From the NCBI RefSeq assembly GCF_002278925.1, contig NZ_NCJH01000008.1, forward strand, positions 62,001-126,000: 64,000 nt of DNA, given 5' to 3'. Each line of letters opens with the position of its first letter. The stretch's first letter is position 1. The position numbers and the translations under genes are program-made. This document shows, piece by piece, positions 19,687 through 31,235 of the stretch. Below the pieces are notes generated by a model. That model was not told where the DNA came from. It worked only from the letters and a program-made list of their open reading frames with translations, and did no database searches. This DNA is from Polaromonas sp. 39-63-25 (lineage in GTDB: Bacteria; Pseudomonadota; Gammaproteobacteria; Burkholderiales; Burkholderiaceae_C).

Positions 19687-19711
19687 CAGCGCTCCAATAA
19701 AGCAGATTCAC

Positions 19712-21853
19712 ATGGTTGAAATCCAACTCGACGGTCAGAAAGTGGAAGTGCCCGAAGGCAGCACGGTGATGCATGCCGCCGAAAAAGCCGGCACCTACAT
19801 TCCGCACTTCTGCTATCACAAGAAGCTCAGCATCGCGGCCAACTGCCGCATGTGCCTGGTGGACGTGGAGAAGGCGCCCAAGCCGATGCCGGCCTGCGCG
19901 ACGCCCGTGACGCAGGGCATGATCGTGCACACCAAGAGTGACAAAGCCATCAAGGCCCAGAAGGGCGTGATGGAGTTCCTGCTGATCAACCACCCGCTGG
20001 ACTGCCCGATCTGCGACCAGGGCGGCGAGTGCCAGCTGCAGGACCTGGCGGTTGGCTACGGCGGCAGCGGTTCGCGCTACGAAGAAGAAAAGCGCGTGGT
20101 GTTCCACAAGAACGTGGGCCCGCTGATCTCCATGGAGGAGATGAGCCGCTGCATTCACTGTACGCGCTGCGTGCGTTTCGGCCAGGAAGTTGCCGGTGTG
20201 ATGGAGCTCGGCATGTCCAACCGCGGCGAACATGCCGAGATCGAGACTTTTGTCGGCATGTCGGTGGACTCCGAGCTGTCAGGCAACATGATCGACATCT
20301 GCCCGGTCGGCGCGCTGACCAGCAAGCCTTTCCGCTACAGCGCCCGCACCTGGGAGCTCTCGCGCCGCAAGTCGGTCAGCCCGCACGACTCGACCGGTGC
20401 CAACCTGATTGTCCAGGTCAAGTCCAACAAGGTCATGCGCGTCGTGCCGCTCGAAAACGAAGACGTGAACGAATGCTGGATTGCCGACCGCGACCGCTTC
20501 TCTTATGAAGCGCTGAACAGCGACGAGCGCCTGACCACCCCCATGCTCAAGCAGGGCGGGCAGTGGAAAGCTGTGGACTGGCAGACGGCGCTCGAATATG
20601 TTGCCAACGGCCTGAAGCAGATCAAGGCTGACCATGGCGCCCAAAGCATGGGCCTGCTTGCCAGTCCGCACAGCACATTGGAAGAGCTGTACCTCGCCGC
20701 ATCGCTGATGCGCGGCCTGGGCAGTGACAATATTGATTACCGTCTGCGCAACGCAGAATTTGCGCCCGCGCCATCCGTGCGCTGGCTGGGCACCTCGGTT
20801 GCATCGTTGTCGCAGTTGCAGCGCGCACTGGTCATCGGCTCCAATCTGCGCAAGGACCACCCGCTGTTTGCACAACGAATTCGGCAGTCTGTCCGCAAGG
20901 GCTGTGCGCTGAGTGCTATTACTTCCGTAGCAGAACTGGCGTCTGCCGACGCCTGGGCCATGCCCGTGGCTCATAACGTGCTGGCCGAGCCGGGTGCCTG
21001 GGCGCAGGCGCTGGCCGACGTGGCCGCTGCGATTGCCGCAGACAAGAACGTACCGGCGCCGGCTGCCGGCCAGGTCACGGATGCCGCCAGGGCCATCGCC
21101 AAATCCCTGCAGGGTGGCGAGCGCAAGGCCATCCTGCTGGGTAACGCCGCTGCACACCATGCGCATGCGGAGAGCCTGCTGGCCCTGGCCAACTGGATCG
21201 GCACCCAAACCGGAGCCAGTGTGGGTTACCTGACAGAAGCGGCCAACACCGTGGGCGCACAGCTGGCGGGTGTCATGCCGTCCGCTCGGGGTCTGAACGC
21301 CGGGCAGATGCTGACAGGCGGCCTGAAGGCGGTGCTGCTGCTCAACAACGAACCCGAGTTCGATTCTGCGGCAGGTGCGTCAGCCGGGACTTCACTCATT
21401 GCAGCGCAAATGGTGGTCACCCTGAGCCCGTTCAAGGCCAACATGGCGTTCAGCGACGTCCTGCTGCCGATTGCACCGTTCTCGGAAACTCCGGGTACTT
21501 TTGTCAACGCCGAAGGCCGGGTGCAGGGGTTTCATGCGGTGACCAAGCCGCTCGGCGAAACGCGGCCGGCCTGGAAGGTCCTGCGTGTGCTGGCCAACCT
21601 GCTCGAGTTGCCGGGCTTTGATTTCGAATCCGCACAGGATGTGCTCAAGCAGGTGCCCGCTGCCGCGGCAGCGCAGGTGCCCGCAGAGTACCTGGGCAAC
21701 AGCACCCAGGCCGGCATTGACCTGTCGGCCGCGGGCCCATCCCCGGTGGTCGCCAGCATTTACCAGCTCGACGGCATGGTCCGGCGTGCGACATCGCTGC
21801 AACTGACCGCCGATGCGCGGCAGGCGCTGGCAGGTGAGGGAGCAGCAGCATGA
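19712..21853 (+). CDS. nuoG: NADH-quinone oxidoreductase subunit G
   Basis: 75-kDa-type subunit, 713 residues. The N-terminal ferredoxin domain has [14 protein letters not shown] and PMPACATPV for 2Fe-2S cluster N1b; [14 protein letters not shown] and [16 protein letters not shown] carry the next Fe-S clusters, and the remainder is the molybdopterin-oxidoreductase-like domain that has lost its cofactor. The C-terminal part is more variable and Ala-rich. It overlaps nuoH by four bases. Confidence 0.96.
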   Translation: MVEIQLDGQKVEVPEGSTVMHAAEKAGTYIPHFCYHKKLSIAANCRMCLVDVEKAPKPMPACATPVTQGMIVHTKSDKAIKAQKGVMEFLLINHPLDCPICDQGGECQLQDLAVGYGGSGSRYEEEKRVVFHKNVGPLISMEEMSRCIHCTRCVRFGQEVAGVMELGMSNRGEHAEIETFVGMSVDSELSGNMIDICPVGALTSKPFRYSARTWELSRRKSVSPHDSTGANLIVQVKSNKVMRVVPLENEDVNECWIADRDRFSYEALNSDERLTTPMLKQGGQWKAVDWQTALEYVANGLKQIKADHGAQSMGLLASPHSTLEELYLAASLMRGLGSDNIDYRLRNAEFAPAPSVRWLGTSVASLSQLQRALVIGSNLRKDHPLFAQRIRQSVRKGCALSAITSVAELASADAWAMPVAHNVLAEPGAWAQALADVAAAIAADKNVPAPAAGQVTDAARAIAKSLQGGERKAILLGNAAAHHAHAESLLALANWIGTQTGASVGYLTEAANTVGAQLAGVMPSARGLNAGQMLTGGLKAVLLLNNEPEFDSAAGASAGTSLIAAQMVVTLSPFKANMAFSDVLLPIAPFSETPGTFVNAEGRVQGFHAVTKPLGETRPAWKVLRVLANLLELPGFDFESAQDVLKQVPAAAAAQVPAEYLGNSTQAGIDLSAAGPSPVVASIYQLDGMVRRATSLQLTADARQALAGEGAAA

Positions 21854-22929
21854 TTGACGGCATTTTCAACTTCGGCCAAGGCTTGATGGGAGGCATCTGG
21901 CCGGGCACGGTCTGGCCTGTCCTGTGGATCCTGATCAAGATCGTCTGCGTCTTGCTGCCCCTGATGGGCGCGGTGGCTTACCTGACCCTGTGGGAGCGCA
22001 AGTTGCTGGGTTTCATGCAGGTGCGGCTTGGCCCGAATCGCGTGGGTCCGTTTGGTCTGTTGCAGCCCATCGCCGATGCCGTGAAGCTGCTGACCAAGGA
22101 AATCATCAGCCCGACGGCTGCCAGCAAGGGCCTGTTCGTACTCGGGCCGATCATGGCCATCATGCCCGCGCTGGCGGCCTGGGTCGTGATTCCGTTTGGC
22201 CCCGATGTGGCGCTTGCCAACGTGAACGCCGGGCTGTTGCTCGTCATGGCGATCACTTCGATCGAGGTGTATGGCGTGATCATTGCCGGTTGGGCCTCCA
22301 ACTCGAAATACGCTTTCCTGGGGGCGTTGCGCGCTTCGGCCCAGATGGTCAGTTATGAGATCGCCATGGGTTTTTGCCTGGTGGTAGTGCTGATGGTATC
22401 GGGCAGCATGAACCTGACGGACATCGTCGTGGGTCAGGCCAGAGGCATGGCAGCCGACAAGGGGTTGACTTTCCTGTCCTGGAACTGGCTGCCGCTGCTG
22501 CCCATCTTCATGGTCTATCTGATTTCCGGCGTGGCCGAAACCAATCGCCACCCGTTTGATGTGGTGGAAGGCGAGGCTGAGATTGTGGCCGGTCACATGG
22601 TCGAGTACTCGGGTATGGGCTTTGCCATCTTCTTCCTGGCCGAGTACGCCAGCATGTGGCTGGTGGCGATCCTGGCGGCGTTGATGTTCCTCGGCGGCTG
22701 GTTGTCGCCGGTGGACAGCGCCTTGTTCAACTGGATTCCCGGCTGGATCTGGCTGGGTCTGAAGACTTTCCTGGTTGTGTCCATGTTCATCTGGATCCGC
22801 GCCACTTTCCCGCGCTTCCGGTATGACCAGATCATGCGGCTGGGCTGGAAGATTTTTATCCCGGTCACCCTGGTGTGGCTGGTCGTCGTGGGTGTGTGGA
22901 TGCAGACGCCCTGGAATATCTGGAACTAA
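21850..22929 (+). CDS. nuoH: NADH-quinone oxidoreductase subunit H
   Basis: Membrane subunit at the junction of the two arms, 359 residues with about eight to nine membrane segments. The quinone-entry motifs [19 protein letters not shown] and [19 protein letters not shown] with their acidic residues are conserved. Confidence 0.97.
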   Translation: MIDGIFNFGQGLMGGIWPGTVWPVLWILIKIVCVLLPLMGAVAYLTLWERKLLGFMQVRLGPNRVGPFGLLQPIADAVKLLTKEIISPTAASKGLFVLGPIMAIMPALAAWVVIPFGPDVALANVNAGLLLVMAITSIEVYGVIIAGWASNSKYAFLGALRASAQMVSYEIAMGFCLVVVLMVSGSMNLTDIVVGQARGMAADKGLTFLSWNWLPLLPIFMVYLISGVAETNRHPFDVVEGEAEIVAGHMVEYSGMGFAIFFLAEYASMWLVAILAALMFLGGWLSPVDSALFNWIPGWIWLGLKTFLVVSMFIWIRATFPRFRYDQIMRLGWKIFIPVTLVWLVVVGVWMQTPWNIWN

Positions 22930-22942
22930 GCGGAAAATCATC

Positions 22943-23452
22943 ATGGCCAGCGCAACCGCTTCAACGTTTTCGTTCAGGGATTTTTTAAGAAGCTTCATGC
23001 TCGTGGAGCTGCTCAAGGGCATGGCCCTGACCGGTCGCTATGCCTTCCGGCGCAAGATCACCGTGCAGTTCCCCGAAGAAAAAACGCCACTTTCGCCACG
23101 CTTTCGCGGCCTGCACGCCTTGCGCCGTTATGACAACGGCGAGGAACGTTGCATTGCCTGCAAGCTCTGCGAGGCCGTGTGCCCTGCGATGGCGATCACG
23201 ATCGAATCGGATGTTCGCGAAGACGGCAGCCGCCGCACCTCGCGTTACGACATCGACCTGACCAAATGCATTTTCTGCGGCTTCTGCGAGGAAAGCTGTC
23301 CGGTGGACTCCATTGTCGAAACGCACATTCTCGAGTACCACGGTGAGAAGCGGGGCGACCTCTACTTCACCAAGGACATGCTGCTGGCTGTCGGTGACCG
23401 TTACGAAAAAGAAATCGCCGCCAACCGCGCTGCGGATGCCAAGTACCGCTGA
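22943..23452 (+). CDS. nuoI: NADH-quinone oxidoreductase subunit I
   Basis: Two 4Fe-4S ferredoxin-type subunit (clusters N6a and N6b), 169 residues. The motifs [12 protein letters not shown] and [12 protein letters not shown] each supply ligands. An N-terminal amphipathic region anchors it to the membrane arm. The start at 22943 is 13 bases after nuoH; the longer upstream frame overlaps nuoH and is rejected. Confidence 0.97.
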   Translation: MASATASTFSFRDFLRSFMLVELLKGMALTGRYAFRRKITVQFPEEKTPLSPRFRGLHALRRYDNGEERCIACKLCEAVCPAMAITIESDVREDGSRRTSRYDIDLTKCIFCGFCEESCPVDSIVETHILEYHGEKRGDLYFTKDMLLAVGDRYEKEIAANRAADAKYR

Positions 23453-23493
23453 AACCGCCGCAAAGTCGTTGGCTCAAGAAAGATTCGCAGAAC

Positions 23494-24159
23494 ATGGACG
23501 TTAAAACCGGTCTCTTTTATCTCTTCGCCCTGGTGCTGCTGTTTGCGGCGTTCCGGGTGATCACTGCGCGCAACCCCGTGCATGCCGTGCTGTACCTGAT
23601 GCTCGCCTTCTCGCAGGCTGCAGCGGTGTGGCTGCTTCTCAAGGCCGAATTTCTCGCCATTACCCTGGTGCTCGTGTATCTGGGGGCCGTGATGGTGCTT
23701 TTCCTCTTTGTGGTGATGATGCTTGACATCAACATGGACGCCGTGCGCAAGGGGTTCTGGAAGCATTTTCCGATGGCCGCCATGGTGGGTGTGCTGATCG
23801 CGCTTGAAATGGCCGCTGTGCTGATGGGGGGCTTCCGGCTGACTGAGGAGCCCAAGAGCGCATCGATGGCCAATACAGCTGTCCAGGCGATCCAGTTTTC
23901 CAACACCAAGGCGTTGGGCAAACTGCTTTACACCGAGTATCTGTACCCTCTTCAAATTGCCGCGACTATTTTGCTGGTGGCGATGATTGCCGCCATTGCG
24001 CTGACCTTGCGGCAGCGCAAGGACAGCAAGCACATCAATCCGGCCCTCCAGATCCGTGTGAAGGCCCGGGACCGTGTCACGCTCGTGAAAGTGTCGGCCA
24101 CGCAGGCCGCACCCGAGGTGGCGGCCGCACAGACCCCCACCGAGGAGAAGAACGCATGA
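23494..24159 (+). CDS. nuoJ: NADH-quinone oxidoreductase subunit J
   Basis: Membrane subunit of the proton-pumping arm, 221 residues, five membrane segments; [17 protein letters not shown] is the conserved third segment with its pi-bulge region. The C-terminal 45 residues are polar and Ala-rich. It overlaps nuoK by four bases. Confidence 0.95.
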   Translation: MDVKTGLFYLFALVLLFAAFRVITARNPVHAVLYLMLAFSQAAAVWLLLKAEFLAITLVLVYLGAVMVLFLFVVMMLDINMDAVRKGFWKHFPMAAMVGVLIALEMAAVLMGGFRLTEEPKSASMANTAVQAIQFSNTKALGKLLYTEYLYPLQIAATILLVAMIAAIALTLRQRKDSKHINPALQIRVKARDRVTLVKVSATQAAPEVAAAQTPTEEKNA

Positions 24160-24464
24160 CATTGACGCTGGGACACTTTCTCTCGCTGGGGGCCATACTG
24201 TTTGCCCTGTCCGTGATTGGCATCTTCCTGAACCGCAAGAACCTGATCGTGTTGTTGATGGCTATCGAGTTGATGCTGCTGGCCGTCAATACGAACTTCG
24301 TTGCCTTTTCGTATTACCTGGGCGACATGCATGGTCAGGTTTTCGTGTTTTTCATCCTGACTGTCGCGGCTGCCGAATCGGCTATCGGCCTGGCTATTCT
24401 GGTACTGCTGTTCCGCAACAAGTCCAGCATCAATGTGGACGAACTCAACACGCTCAAGGGATGA
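24156..24464 (+). CDS. nuoK: NADH-quinone oxidoreductase subunit K
   Basis: Three-segment membrane subunit homologous to MrpC, 102 residues. The membrane glutamates are in [11 protein letters not shown] and in [14 protein letters not shown]. It is followed not by nuoL directly but by a 219-base hairpin-rich insert. Confidence 0.97.
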   Translation: MTLTLGHFLSLGAILFALSVIGIFLNRKNLIVLLMAIELMLLAVNTNFVAFSYYLGDMHGQVFVFFILTVAAAESAIGLAILVLLFRNKSSINVDELNTLKG

Positions 24465-24538
24465 AGATGACGCTCCCCCCCGAAGCGGCCTTTGCTTGCC
24501 CCGCACCGCTGCCAGAGGCAGCGGCTCTTCGTGGCCGT

Positions 24539-24668
24539 CCAAGCTTGCGCAGGCAGGTTTGGAGCCGCGGCTCTCAGCCCCTCAAAGGGGCGCCGCTGAC
24601 GGACCGGCAAAGCCGGTTCCGTGGCGGCCTTGGCATGGCTCCCTTGTTTGCCTGCGCAACTGGCTTGG
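24539..24668. repeat. MITE-like palindromic insert between nuoK and nuoL
   Basis: Ends form an inverted repeat: CCAAGC-TTGCGCAGGCA (24539-24555) against TGCCTGCGCAA-CTG-GCTTGG (24649-24668). Inside are GAGCCGCGGCTC (24562-24573), GCCCC-TCAAA-GGGGC (24577-24591) and ACCGGC-AAA-GCCGGT (24603-24617). Just outside is CCGCTGCC-AGA-GGCAGCGG (24506-24524). It has no coding capacity. The nuoL start codon lies 16 bases after it, so the insert reaches into the ribosome-binding region. Confidence 0.6.
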
Positions 24669-24683
24669 CGGAAAAAATCTGAT

Positions 24684-26729
24684 ATGGCATCCACCCTCAA
24701 CGCTTCAACCCTGCTTGCTGTTCCCCTGGCGCCCCTTGCGGGCGCCTTGCTGGCCGGCATTTTTGGCACCACGTTCGGTGGCAACTGGATAGGCCGCCGC
24801 CTGTCGCACACGCTGACCATCGTCGGTGTGCTGGTGGCCTTCATCATCTCGGCCATGACACTCAGGAGTGTCGCGATCGACGGTGCGCGTTTCAATGAAA
24901 CGCTTTACACCTGGATGGTCGTTGGCGGCCTGAAGATGGAAATCGGTTTCCTCGTGGACGGCCTGACCGCCATGATGATGTGTGTCGTGACCTTTGTCTC
25001 ACTGATGGTGCACATCTACACCATCGGCTACATGGAAGAAGACGAAGGCTACAACCGCTTTTTCGCCTACATCTCGCTGTTCACCTTCTCCATGCTGATG
25101 CTGGTGATGAGCAACAACATGCTGCAGCTGTTCTTCGGCTGGGAGGCCGTGGGCCTGGTGTCCTACCTCCTGATCGGCTTCTGGTTCAACAAGCCGACCG
25201 CCATCTTCGCCAACATGAAGGCTTTCCTGGTCAACCGGGTCGGCGATTTCGGTTTCATCCTCGGCATCGGCCTGCTGGCGGCCTATGCCGGCACGCTCAA
25301 TTACACCGAAGTGTTCGCCAAGTCGGGCGACATCGCCAAGCTCGGATTCCCTGGCACCGACTGGATGCTGATCACCGTGATCTGCATCTGCCTGTTCATC
25401 GGCGCCATGGGCAAGTCGGCCCAGTTTCCGCTGCATGTCTGGTTGCCAGACTCCATGGAAGGCCCGACACCCATTTCTGCGCTCATCCACGCCGCCACCA
25501 TGGTCACGGCCGGCATTTTCATGGTGGCCCGCATGTCGCCGCTGTTCGAACTGAGCGATACAGCGCTCAGCTTCATCATGGTGATAGGCGCCATCACGGC
25601 CCTGTTCATGGGTTTCCTGGGCATCATCCAGAACGACATCAAACGCGTCGTGGCTTATTCCACCCTGTCGCAGCTCGGCTACATGACAGTGGCGCTGGGC
25701 GCCTCGGCCTACTCGGTCGCTGTCTTCCACCTGATGACTCATGCCTTCTTCAAGGCCCTGCTGTTCCTGGCGGCGGGTTCCGTCATCATGGGTGTGCACC
25801 ACAACCAGGACATTCGCTGGATGGGCGGGCTGCGCAAGTACATGCCCATCACCTGGATCACCGCACTGCTCGGCTCGCTGGCGCTGATCGGCACGCCGCT
25901 GTTTGCCGGTTTCTATTCGAAGGACAGCATCATCGAAGCGGTGCATTTCAGCAACCTGCCGGGCGCCGGCTTTGCATACTTCGCGGTGCTCGCCGGTGTG
26001 TTCGTGACGGCCTTTTATTCCTTCCGCATGTATTTCCTGGTGTTCCACGGCAAGGAGCGTTTTGACCAGAACCCCGATGCACACCACGACGACCACCATG
26101 GCCATGATGCGCACCATGCCGCCCATGTGCCGCACGAGTCGCCCTGGGTGGTCACCGCGCCGCTGGTCCTGCTGGCCATTCCCTCGGTGGTGATCGGCTT
26201 CATGAGCATTGACGCCATGCTGTTCGGCGACTTCCTGAAAGACGCCATCATCGTCAACGTGGCCAAACACCCGGCCATGGCCGAACTGGCGAAAATGTTC
26301 CACGGCCCGGCGCAGATGGCCCTGCATGGCCTCATGACGGCTCCGTTCTGGCTGGCACTTGCCGGCGTGGCTTCGGCTTATTACATGTACATGATCAACC
26401 CGGCCCTGCCGGCGGCCATCAAGCGCCGCGTCGAGCCCCTGTACACGCTGCTCGAGAACAAGTACTACATGGACTGGTTCAATGAGAACGTTCTCGCACG
26501 CGGTGCGCGCGGCCTGGGCGTCGGCCTGTGGAAGGGCGGCGACGAGAAGCTGATCGACGGCGCGCTGGTCAACGGCTCCTGGAAGCTGGTCGGCTGGGTG
26601 GCGGGCGTCGTGCGCAAGGCGCAGACTGGCTACATCTACCACTATGCGCTGGCCATGATCGTCGGCATCTTCATCCTGGTCAGCTATTTCTCGACCTGGC
26701 CGATGATCAAAGAACTGCTCAATAAATGA
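24684..26729 (+). CDS. nuoL: NADH-quinone oxidoreductase subunit L
   Basis: Largest antiporter-like subunit of the membrane arm, 681 residues, with the long lateral helix at the C-terminal end. Conserved motifs include FFGWEAVGLVSYLLIGFW with the membrane glutamate, GKSAQFPLHVWLPDSMEGPT with the key lysine, and LIHAATMVTAGIFMVAR. A His-rich cytoplasmic stretch (DAHHDDHHGHDAHHAAH) lies near residue 470. The start at 24684 has only a weak, distant purine run upstream. Confidence 0.96.
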   Translation: MASTLNASTLLAVPLAPLAGALLAGIFGTTFGGNWIGRRLSHTLTIVGVLVAFIISAMTLRSVAIDGARFNETLYTWMVVGGLKMEIGFLVDGLTAMMMCVVTFVSLMVHIYTIGYMEEDEGYNRFFAYISLFTFSMLMLVMSNNMLQLFFGWEAVGLVSYLLIGFWFNKPTAIFANMKAFLVNRVGDFGFILGIGLLAAYAGTLNYTEVFAKSGDIAKLGFPGTDWMLITVICICLFIGAMGKSAQFPLHVWLPDSMEGPTPISALIHAATMVTAGIFMVARMSPLFELSDTALSFIMVIGAITALFMGFLGIIQNDIKRVVAYSTLSQLGYMTVALGASAYSVAVFHLMTHAFFKALLFLAAGSVIMGVHHNQDIRWMGGLRKYMPITWITALLGSLALIGTPLFAGFYSKDSIIEAVHFSNLPGAGFAYFAVLAGVFVTAFYSFRMYFLVFHGKERFDQNPDAHHDDHHGHDAHHAAHVPHESPWVVTAPLVLLAIPSVVIGFMSIDAMLFGDFLKDAIIVNVAKHPAMAELAKMFHGPAQMALHGLMTAPFWLALAGVASAYYMYMINPALPAAIKRRVEPLYTLLENKYYMDWFNENVLARGARGLGVGLWKGGDEKLIDGALVNGSWKLVGWVAGVVRKAQTGYIYHYALAMIVGIFILVSYFSTWPMIKELLNK

Positions 26730-26748
26730 GCCAACAGGAATAACAAAA

Positions 26749-28224
26749 ATGGGATTGTTGAGCCTTGCCATCTGGACGCCGATCTTTTTCGGCGTCATCC
26801 TGCTGGCCCTCGGACGTGACGATCAGGCGCGCAGCGTGCGCTGGATCGCGCTGATCGGTGCCATCGTCAGCTTCCTTGTGACCCTTCCCCTTTACGGCGG
26901 TTTTGAAATCGGCACCTCGGCCCTGCAGTTTGTAGAGAAGGCCTCGTGGATAGCGCGTTTCAATGTCAATTACCACCTCGGCGTGGATGGCATCTCGCTG
27001 TGGTTTGTACTGTTGACGGCCTTCATCAACGTGGTGGTCATCATCGCGAGCTGGGAGTCAATCACCAGCCGCGTCAACCAGTACATGGCCGCCTTCCTGA
27101 TCCTCAGCGGCCTGATGATAGGCGTGTTCGCGGCGCTCGACGGCATGCTGTTTTATGTGTTCTTCGAAGCCACGCTGATCCCGATGTACCTGATCATCGG
27201 CGTCTGGGGCGGGCCGAGGAAGATCTACGCGGCCTTCAAGTTCTTCCTGTACACGCTGCTCGGCTCCTTGCTGATGCTGATCGCGCTGATCTTCCTGTAC
27301 GTCAAGTCGGGCGGCAGTTTTGACCTCGCCGTCTGGTACAAGTTGCCACTGGGTGCCACCGCGCAGACGCTGCTGTTCTTTGCCTTCCTGGCGGCGTTTG
27401 CCGTGAAGGTGCCGATGTGGCCGGTCCACACCTGGCTGCCCGACGTGCACGTGGAGGCGCCCACCGGCGGCTCGGCCGTGCTGGCGGCCATCATGCTCAA
27501 GCTCGGCGCCTACGGTTTCCTGCGGTTTTCGCTGCCGATTGCGCCCGACGCCGCACGTGAATGGGCTGGACTCATGATTGCCCTGTCGTTGATCGCCGTG
27601 ATCTACGTCGGCCTGGTGGCCATGGTCCAGCGGGACATGAAGAAGCTGGTGGCGTATTCGTCGGTGGCACACATGGGTTTTGTCACCTTGGGCTTTTTCA
27701 TCTTCAACGACATCGGTGTGTCCGGCGGCATTGTGCAGATGATTGCGCACGGCTTTGTTTCCGCCGCCATGTTCCTGTGTATTGGCGTGTTGTACGACCG
27801 GGTGCATTCGCGCGAGATCGCCAGTTACGGTGGTGTGGTCAACACCATGCCCAAGTTCACGGCCTTTGCGCTGCTGTTTGCCATGGCCAACTGCGGCCTG
27901 CCCGCCACCGCCGGATTTGTCGGCGAGTGGATGGTCATCCTGGGCGCAGTCAAATTCAACTTCTGGATTGGCGCGGCGGCCGCGTCGGCACTGATTTTCG
28001 GCGCAGCCTATACCCTGTGGATGTTCAAGCGTGTTTACCTCGGACCGGTCGCCAACGACGATGTCAAGGGCCTGGCCGACATCAACAGCCGTGAATTCCT
28101 GATGCTGGCCCTGCTGGCCATTGCCGTGTTGTTCATGGGTATCTATCCCAAGCCTTTCACCGATGTGATGGACAGCTCGGTCATCGACCTGCTCAAACAC
28201 GTCGCGGCTTCCAAACTGCAATAA
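26749..28224 (+). CDS. nuoM: NADH-quinone oxidoreductase subunit M
   Basis: Antiporter-like membrane subunit, 491 residues and about 14 segments. [18 protein letters not shown] contains the conserved glutamate, and [20 protein letters not shown] the conserved lysine-side motif and broken helix. It starts 19 bases after nuoL. Confidence 0.97.
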   Translation: MGLLSLAIWTPIFFGVILLALGRDDQARSVRWIALIGAIVSFLVTLPLYGGFEIGTSALQFVEKASWIARFNVNYHLGVDGISLWFVLLTAFINVVVIIASWESITSRVNQYMAAFLILSGLMIGVFAALDGMLFYVFFEATLIPMYLIIGVWGGPRKIYAAFKFFLYTLLGSLLMLIALIFLYVKSGGSFDLAVWYKLPLGATAQTLLFFAFLAAFAVKVPMWPVHTWLPDVHVEAPTGGSAVLAAIMLKLGAYGFLRFSLPIAPDAAREWAGLMIALSLIAVIYVGLVAMVQRDMKKLVAYSSVAHMGFVTLGFFIFNDIGVSGGIVQMIAHGFVSAAMFLCIGVLYDRVHSREIASYGGVVNTMPKFTAFALLFAMANCGLPATAGFVGEWMVILGAVKFNFWIGAAAASALIFGAAYTLWMFKRVYLGPVANDDVKGLADINSREFLMLALLAIAVLFMGIYPKPFTDVMDSSVIDLLKHVAASKLQ

Positions 28225-28246
28225 GCAACCATTTCAAAGAATTCAG

Positions 28247-29749
28247 ATGATTGACAAACTCAGTTGGCTATCGGTCTACCCGGAAATCGTGCTTCTGGTC
28301 ATGGCCTGCGTGATCGCCCTGGTCGACCTCGGCGTGAAAAGCCCGCAGCGCACCCTGACCTACGTGCTGACCCTGCTGACGCTGGCTGCCGTGGCGGCAC
28401 TGGAGGCTGTGTACGCCGTCAAGGGCAACACGTTCTACGGCTTCGGCAACATGGTCGTGAGCGACCCCATGGGCAACTGGCTCAAGTGTTTCGCCTCGAT
28501 CGCGATGATGGTCACCCTGGTGTATGGCCGTGGGTATGCGGCAGACCGCGACATGCTGCGCGGCGGCGAGCTGTTCACGCTGGGCCTGTTCGCGCTGCTC
28601 GGCATCTTCGTGATGATCTCCGGCAACAACTTCCTGGTGCTCTACATGGGCCTGGAGCTGATGACGCTGTCCAGCTACGCCCTGGTGGCGCTGCGCCGTG
28701 ACAACGCAACGGCTACCGAAGCCGCGATGAAATACTTTGTGCTCAGTGCCATGGCCTCGGGCTTCCTGCTTTACGGCCTGTCCATGATGTACGGCGCCAC
28801 CGGCTCTCTGGACATCAACGAGGTGTACAGGGCCATTGCCAGCCGCCAGGTGAACCACCAGGTGCTGGTGTTCGGTCTGGTGTTCATTGTGGCCGGCCTG
28901 GCCTTCAAGCTGGGCGCCGTGCCGTTTCACATGTGGCTGCCCGACGTTTACCAGGGTGCGCCCACGGCCATCACGCTGCTGATCGGTGCGGCGCCGCAGT
29001 TTGCCGCCTTTGCCATCTGCATCCGCTTGCTGGTGCAGGGCCTGCTGCCGCTGGCTATCGACTGGCAGCAGATGCTGGCGCTGATGGCCATCGGTTCGCT
29101 GCTGGTGGGCAATCTGGCGGCGGTGGCGCAGACCAATCTGAAGCGCATGCTGGCGTTCTCCACCATTTCGCAAATGGGCTTCCTGCTGCTGGCGCTGCTG
29201 GCTGCTGTGGTTCCCGGCAGGCCCCTCAATGCCGAGTACGCCTATGGCGCGGCCATGTTTTACGCCATCACCTATGTGCTGACCACACTCGCGGTGTTCG
29301 GCATCATCCTGCTGCTGGCACGTGCCGGCCACGAGTCCGAGGAAATCACCGACCTGGCCGGCCTGAATCAGCGTAGCCCGCTGTTTGCCGGCGTCATGGC
29401 CATCAGCATGTTCTCGCTGGCTGGTGTGCCGCCTGTGGTTGGTTTCTACGCCAAGCTCGGCGTGCTGCAGGCCCTGGTGTCCTCGCAACAGACCAGCTAC
29501 ATCGTGCTGGCGGTTTTTGCGGTGTTGATGTCGCTGATCGGTGCTTTCTATTACCTGCGGGTCGTCAAGGTGATGTATTTTGATGCCCCCAACGTCGGCA
29601 TGCCCACGGCCATCGTGGCCCCGGCCGATGCCCGCGTGGTGCTGTCCATCAACGGCGCGCTGCTGCTGCTGCTGGGTGTCATGCCCGGCGGCCTGATGAC
29701 GCTATGCCAGCAGGCGATTGCCAGCGTCGTGAAGTCCCTCGGCGCATGA
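28247..29749 (+). CDS. nuoN: NADH-quinone oxidoreductase subunit N
   Basis: Third antiporter-like membrane subunit, 500 residues and about 14 segments. Visible motifs are [37 protein letters not shown] and the [17 protein letters not shown] segment. It closes the nuo genes and overlaps the DUF2818 gene by four bases (ATGA). Confidence 0.97.
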   Translation: MIDKLSWLSVYPEIVLLVMACVIALVDLGVKSPQRTLTYVLTLLTLAAVAALEAVYAVKGNTFYGFGNMVVSDPMGNWLKCFASIAMMVTLVYGRGYAADRDMLRGGELFTLGLFALLGIFVMISGNNFLVLYMGLELMTLSSYALVALRRDNATATEAAMKYFVLSAMASGFLLYGLSMMYGATGSLDINEVYRAIASRQVNHQVLVFGLVFIVAGLAFKLGAVPFHMWLPDVYQGAPTAITLLIGAAPQFAAFAICIRLLVQGLLPLAIDWQQMLALMAIGSLLVGNLAAVAQTNLKRMLAFSTISQMGFLLLALLAAVVPGRPLNAEYAYGAAMFYAITYVLTTLAVFGIILLLARAGHESEEITDLAGLNQRSPLFAGVMAISMFSLAGVPPVVGFYAKLGVLQALVSSQQTSYIVLAVFAVLMSLIGAFYYLRVVKVMYFDAPNVGMPTAIVAPADARVVLSINGALLLLLGVMPGGLMTLCQQAIASVVKSLGA

Positions 29750-30045
29750 ACCAGACTGTCTCGATATGGTTGGTGGTGGCGCTGGCCCTGCTGGCGGCCA
29801 ACCTGCCTTTCATCAGCAACCGCGTACTGCTGGTTTACCGGTTGCAGAACCCCAAAAATCTGGCGGTGCGTCTTGCCGAGATGGTGTTCTGGTATTTCGT
29901 GGCAGGCGGTATCGCGCTGCTGCTGGAGCAGCGCGCCGGCCAGATCGCGCCGCAGGGCTGGGAGTTCTACGCGATCACGGCCACGCTGTTCATCACCTTC
30001 GCCTTTCCGGGCTTTGTGTTTCGTTACCTGTTTAAACATCGTTGA
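29746..30045 (+). CDS. DUF2818 small membrane protein
   Basis: A 99-residue membrane protein with about three hydrophobic segments (residues 5-25, 43-60 and 72-93) separated by [10 protein letters not shown]-like and EQRAGQIAP loops. DUF2818 proteins are commonly placed directly after nuoN in betaproteobacteria. The four-base overlap with nuoN suggests translational coupling, so an accessory or assembly role for complex I is plausible but unproven. Confidence 0.85.
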   Translation: MNQTVSIWLVVALALLAANLPFISNRVLLVYRLQNPKNLAVRLAEMVFWYFVAGGIALLLEQRAGQIAPQGWEFYAITATLFITFAFPGFVFRYLFKHR

Positions 30046-30072
30046 GCGGCGGCGCCCGCCCGGTCTTCCGAC

Positions 30073-30693
30073 ATGCCTGAGCATCCCGCAGCGCCCCTTG
30101 GTACGGCCGACAGCCATCTGATCGAGCACAAGGTCGGCAGCCAGGAGCTGTTGCACGGCCATTTCCTCCACGCTTTCCGCGACACGGTCCGCCTGCCGGA
30201 CGGACGGGAAGCCTCGCGTGAGTATGTGCGCCATCCGGGTGCGGTCATGATCATTGCCCAGCTCGGCGACGGCCGCCTGGTGCTGGAGCGGCAATACCGC
30301 TATCCGGTGCAGGCCGTGATGCTGGAGTTTCCCGCCGGCAAGCTTGATGCCGGTGAGGAGCCGCTGGCCTGTGCCCAGCGCGAGTTGCTCGAGGAAACCG
30401 GTTACAGCGCGGCTTCCTGGGCCCGCGCCGGTGTCATGCACCCGGTGATTTCCTACTCGACCGAATTCATCGACATCTGGTTTGCCAGGGACCTGACCCC
30501 CGGAGGGCGCAAGCTCGACGCGGGCGAATTTCTCGACGTGTTCACGGCCACGCCGGCCGAACTGCTGCAGTGGTGCCGCGATGGACGTGTCACCGACGGC
30601 AAGACACTGACGGGCGCGCTGTGGCTGCAGAACGTCCTGTCGGGCGCATGGACGCTGGACTGGCAGACCGGCACTTCCCGCACCGCGGGCTGA
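30073..30693 (+). CDS. NUDIX hydrolase, ADP-ribose pyrophosphatase type
   Basis: A 206-residue cytosolic NUDIX hydrolase. The Nudix box is complete (GKLDAGEEP, then RELLEETGY, about residues 94-118) with the metal-binding glutamates. The REYVRHPGAVMIIAQL segment before it is typical of ADP-ribose/NDP-sugar pyrophosphatases. It follows the nuo genes at short spacing and may degrade ADP-ribose; substrate choice is by family only. Confidence 0.87.
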   Translation: MPEHPAAPLGTADSHLIEHKVGSQELLHGHFLHAFRDTVRLPDGREASREYVRHPGAVMIIAQLGDGRLVLERQYRYPVQAVMLEFPAGKLDAGEEPLACAQRELLEETGYSAASWARAGVMHPVISYSTEFIDIWFARDLTPGGRKLDAGEFLDVFTATPAELLQWCRDGRVTDGKTLTGALWLQNVLSGAWTLDWQTGTSRTAG

Positions 30694-30703
30694 TAATCAG
30701 CCC

Positions 30704-31204
30704 ATGAAAGTCCTCAACCTCCAGTGTTCGCACCAGCACGCCTTTGAAGGCTGGTTTGCGTCGGAAGATGATTTTCAGGGCCAGCTTGCGCGCGGCCTGG
30801 TGACCTGCCCGCTGTGCGCCGACCCGGCCGTGCGGAAAATGCCCAGCGCCCCCCGGCTCAATCTGGGCGCCGCGAGCGGGGCGCCGGCAGTGGCTTCACC
30901 CTCGCGTGAACTGTCCGTGCCCGCGGCTGCACCGGCCGGCAACCCGGTGCATGAGGTGATGGCTGGCGCCGGTAGCCCGGCCGTGCAGGCCGAGTTCCTG
31001 AAGGCCTTGCGCCACGTGATGGCCAACACCGAGGATGTGGGGGAACGGTTCGCCGACGAGGCACGCGCCATGCATTACGGCGACGCCGAACAGCGCAGCA
31101 TCCGCGGCCAGGCCAGCCGGGCGGAAGCGGTCGAGTTGCTGGAAGAGGGCATCGACGTGATGCCGCTGCCGCTGGCCGAGGCCGTCAAGGAAACGCTTCA
31201 GTAA
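30704..31204 (+). CDS. DUF1178 family protein
   Basis: A 166-residue cytosolic protein of unknown function. The N-terminus has CSHQHAFEGWFAS and then CPLCADPAVRKMPSAPRL, four potential metal ligands as in zinc-ribbon proteins. The C-terminal half is conserved in the family (EDVGERFADEARAMHYGDAE and RGQASRAEAVELLEEGI). It lies 11 bases after the NUDIX gene, probably the last gene of the transcript. Confidence 0.85.
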   Translation: MKVLNLQCSHQHAFEGWFASEDDFQGQLARGLVTCPLCADPAVRKMPSAPRLNLGAASGAPAVASPSRELSVPAAAPAGNPVHEVMAGAGSPAVQAEFLKALRHVMANTEDVGERFADEARAMHYGDAEQRSIRGQASRAEAVELLEEGIDVMPLPLAEAVKETLQ

Positions 31205-31235
31205 GCAGCCACGAGCTCCCGGTCGCAATCAAGCA

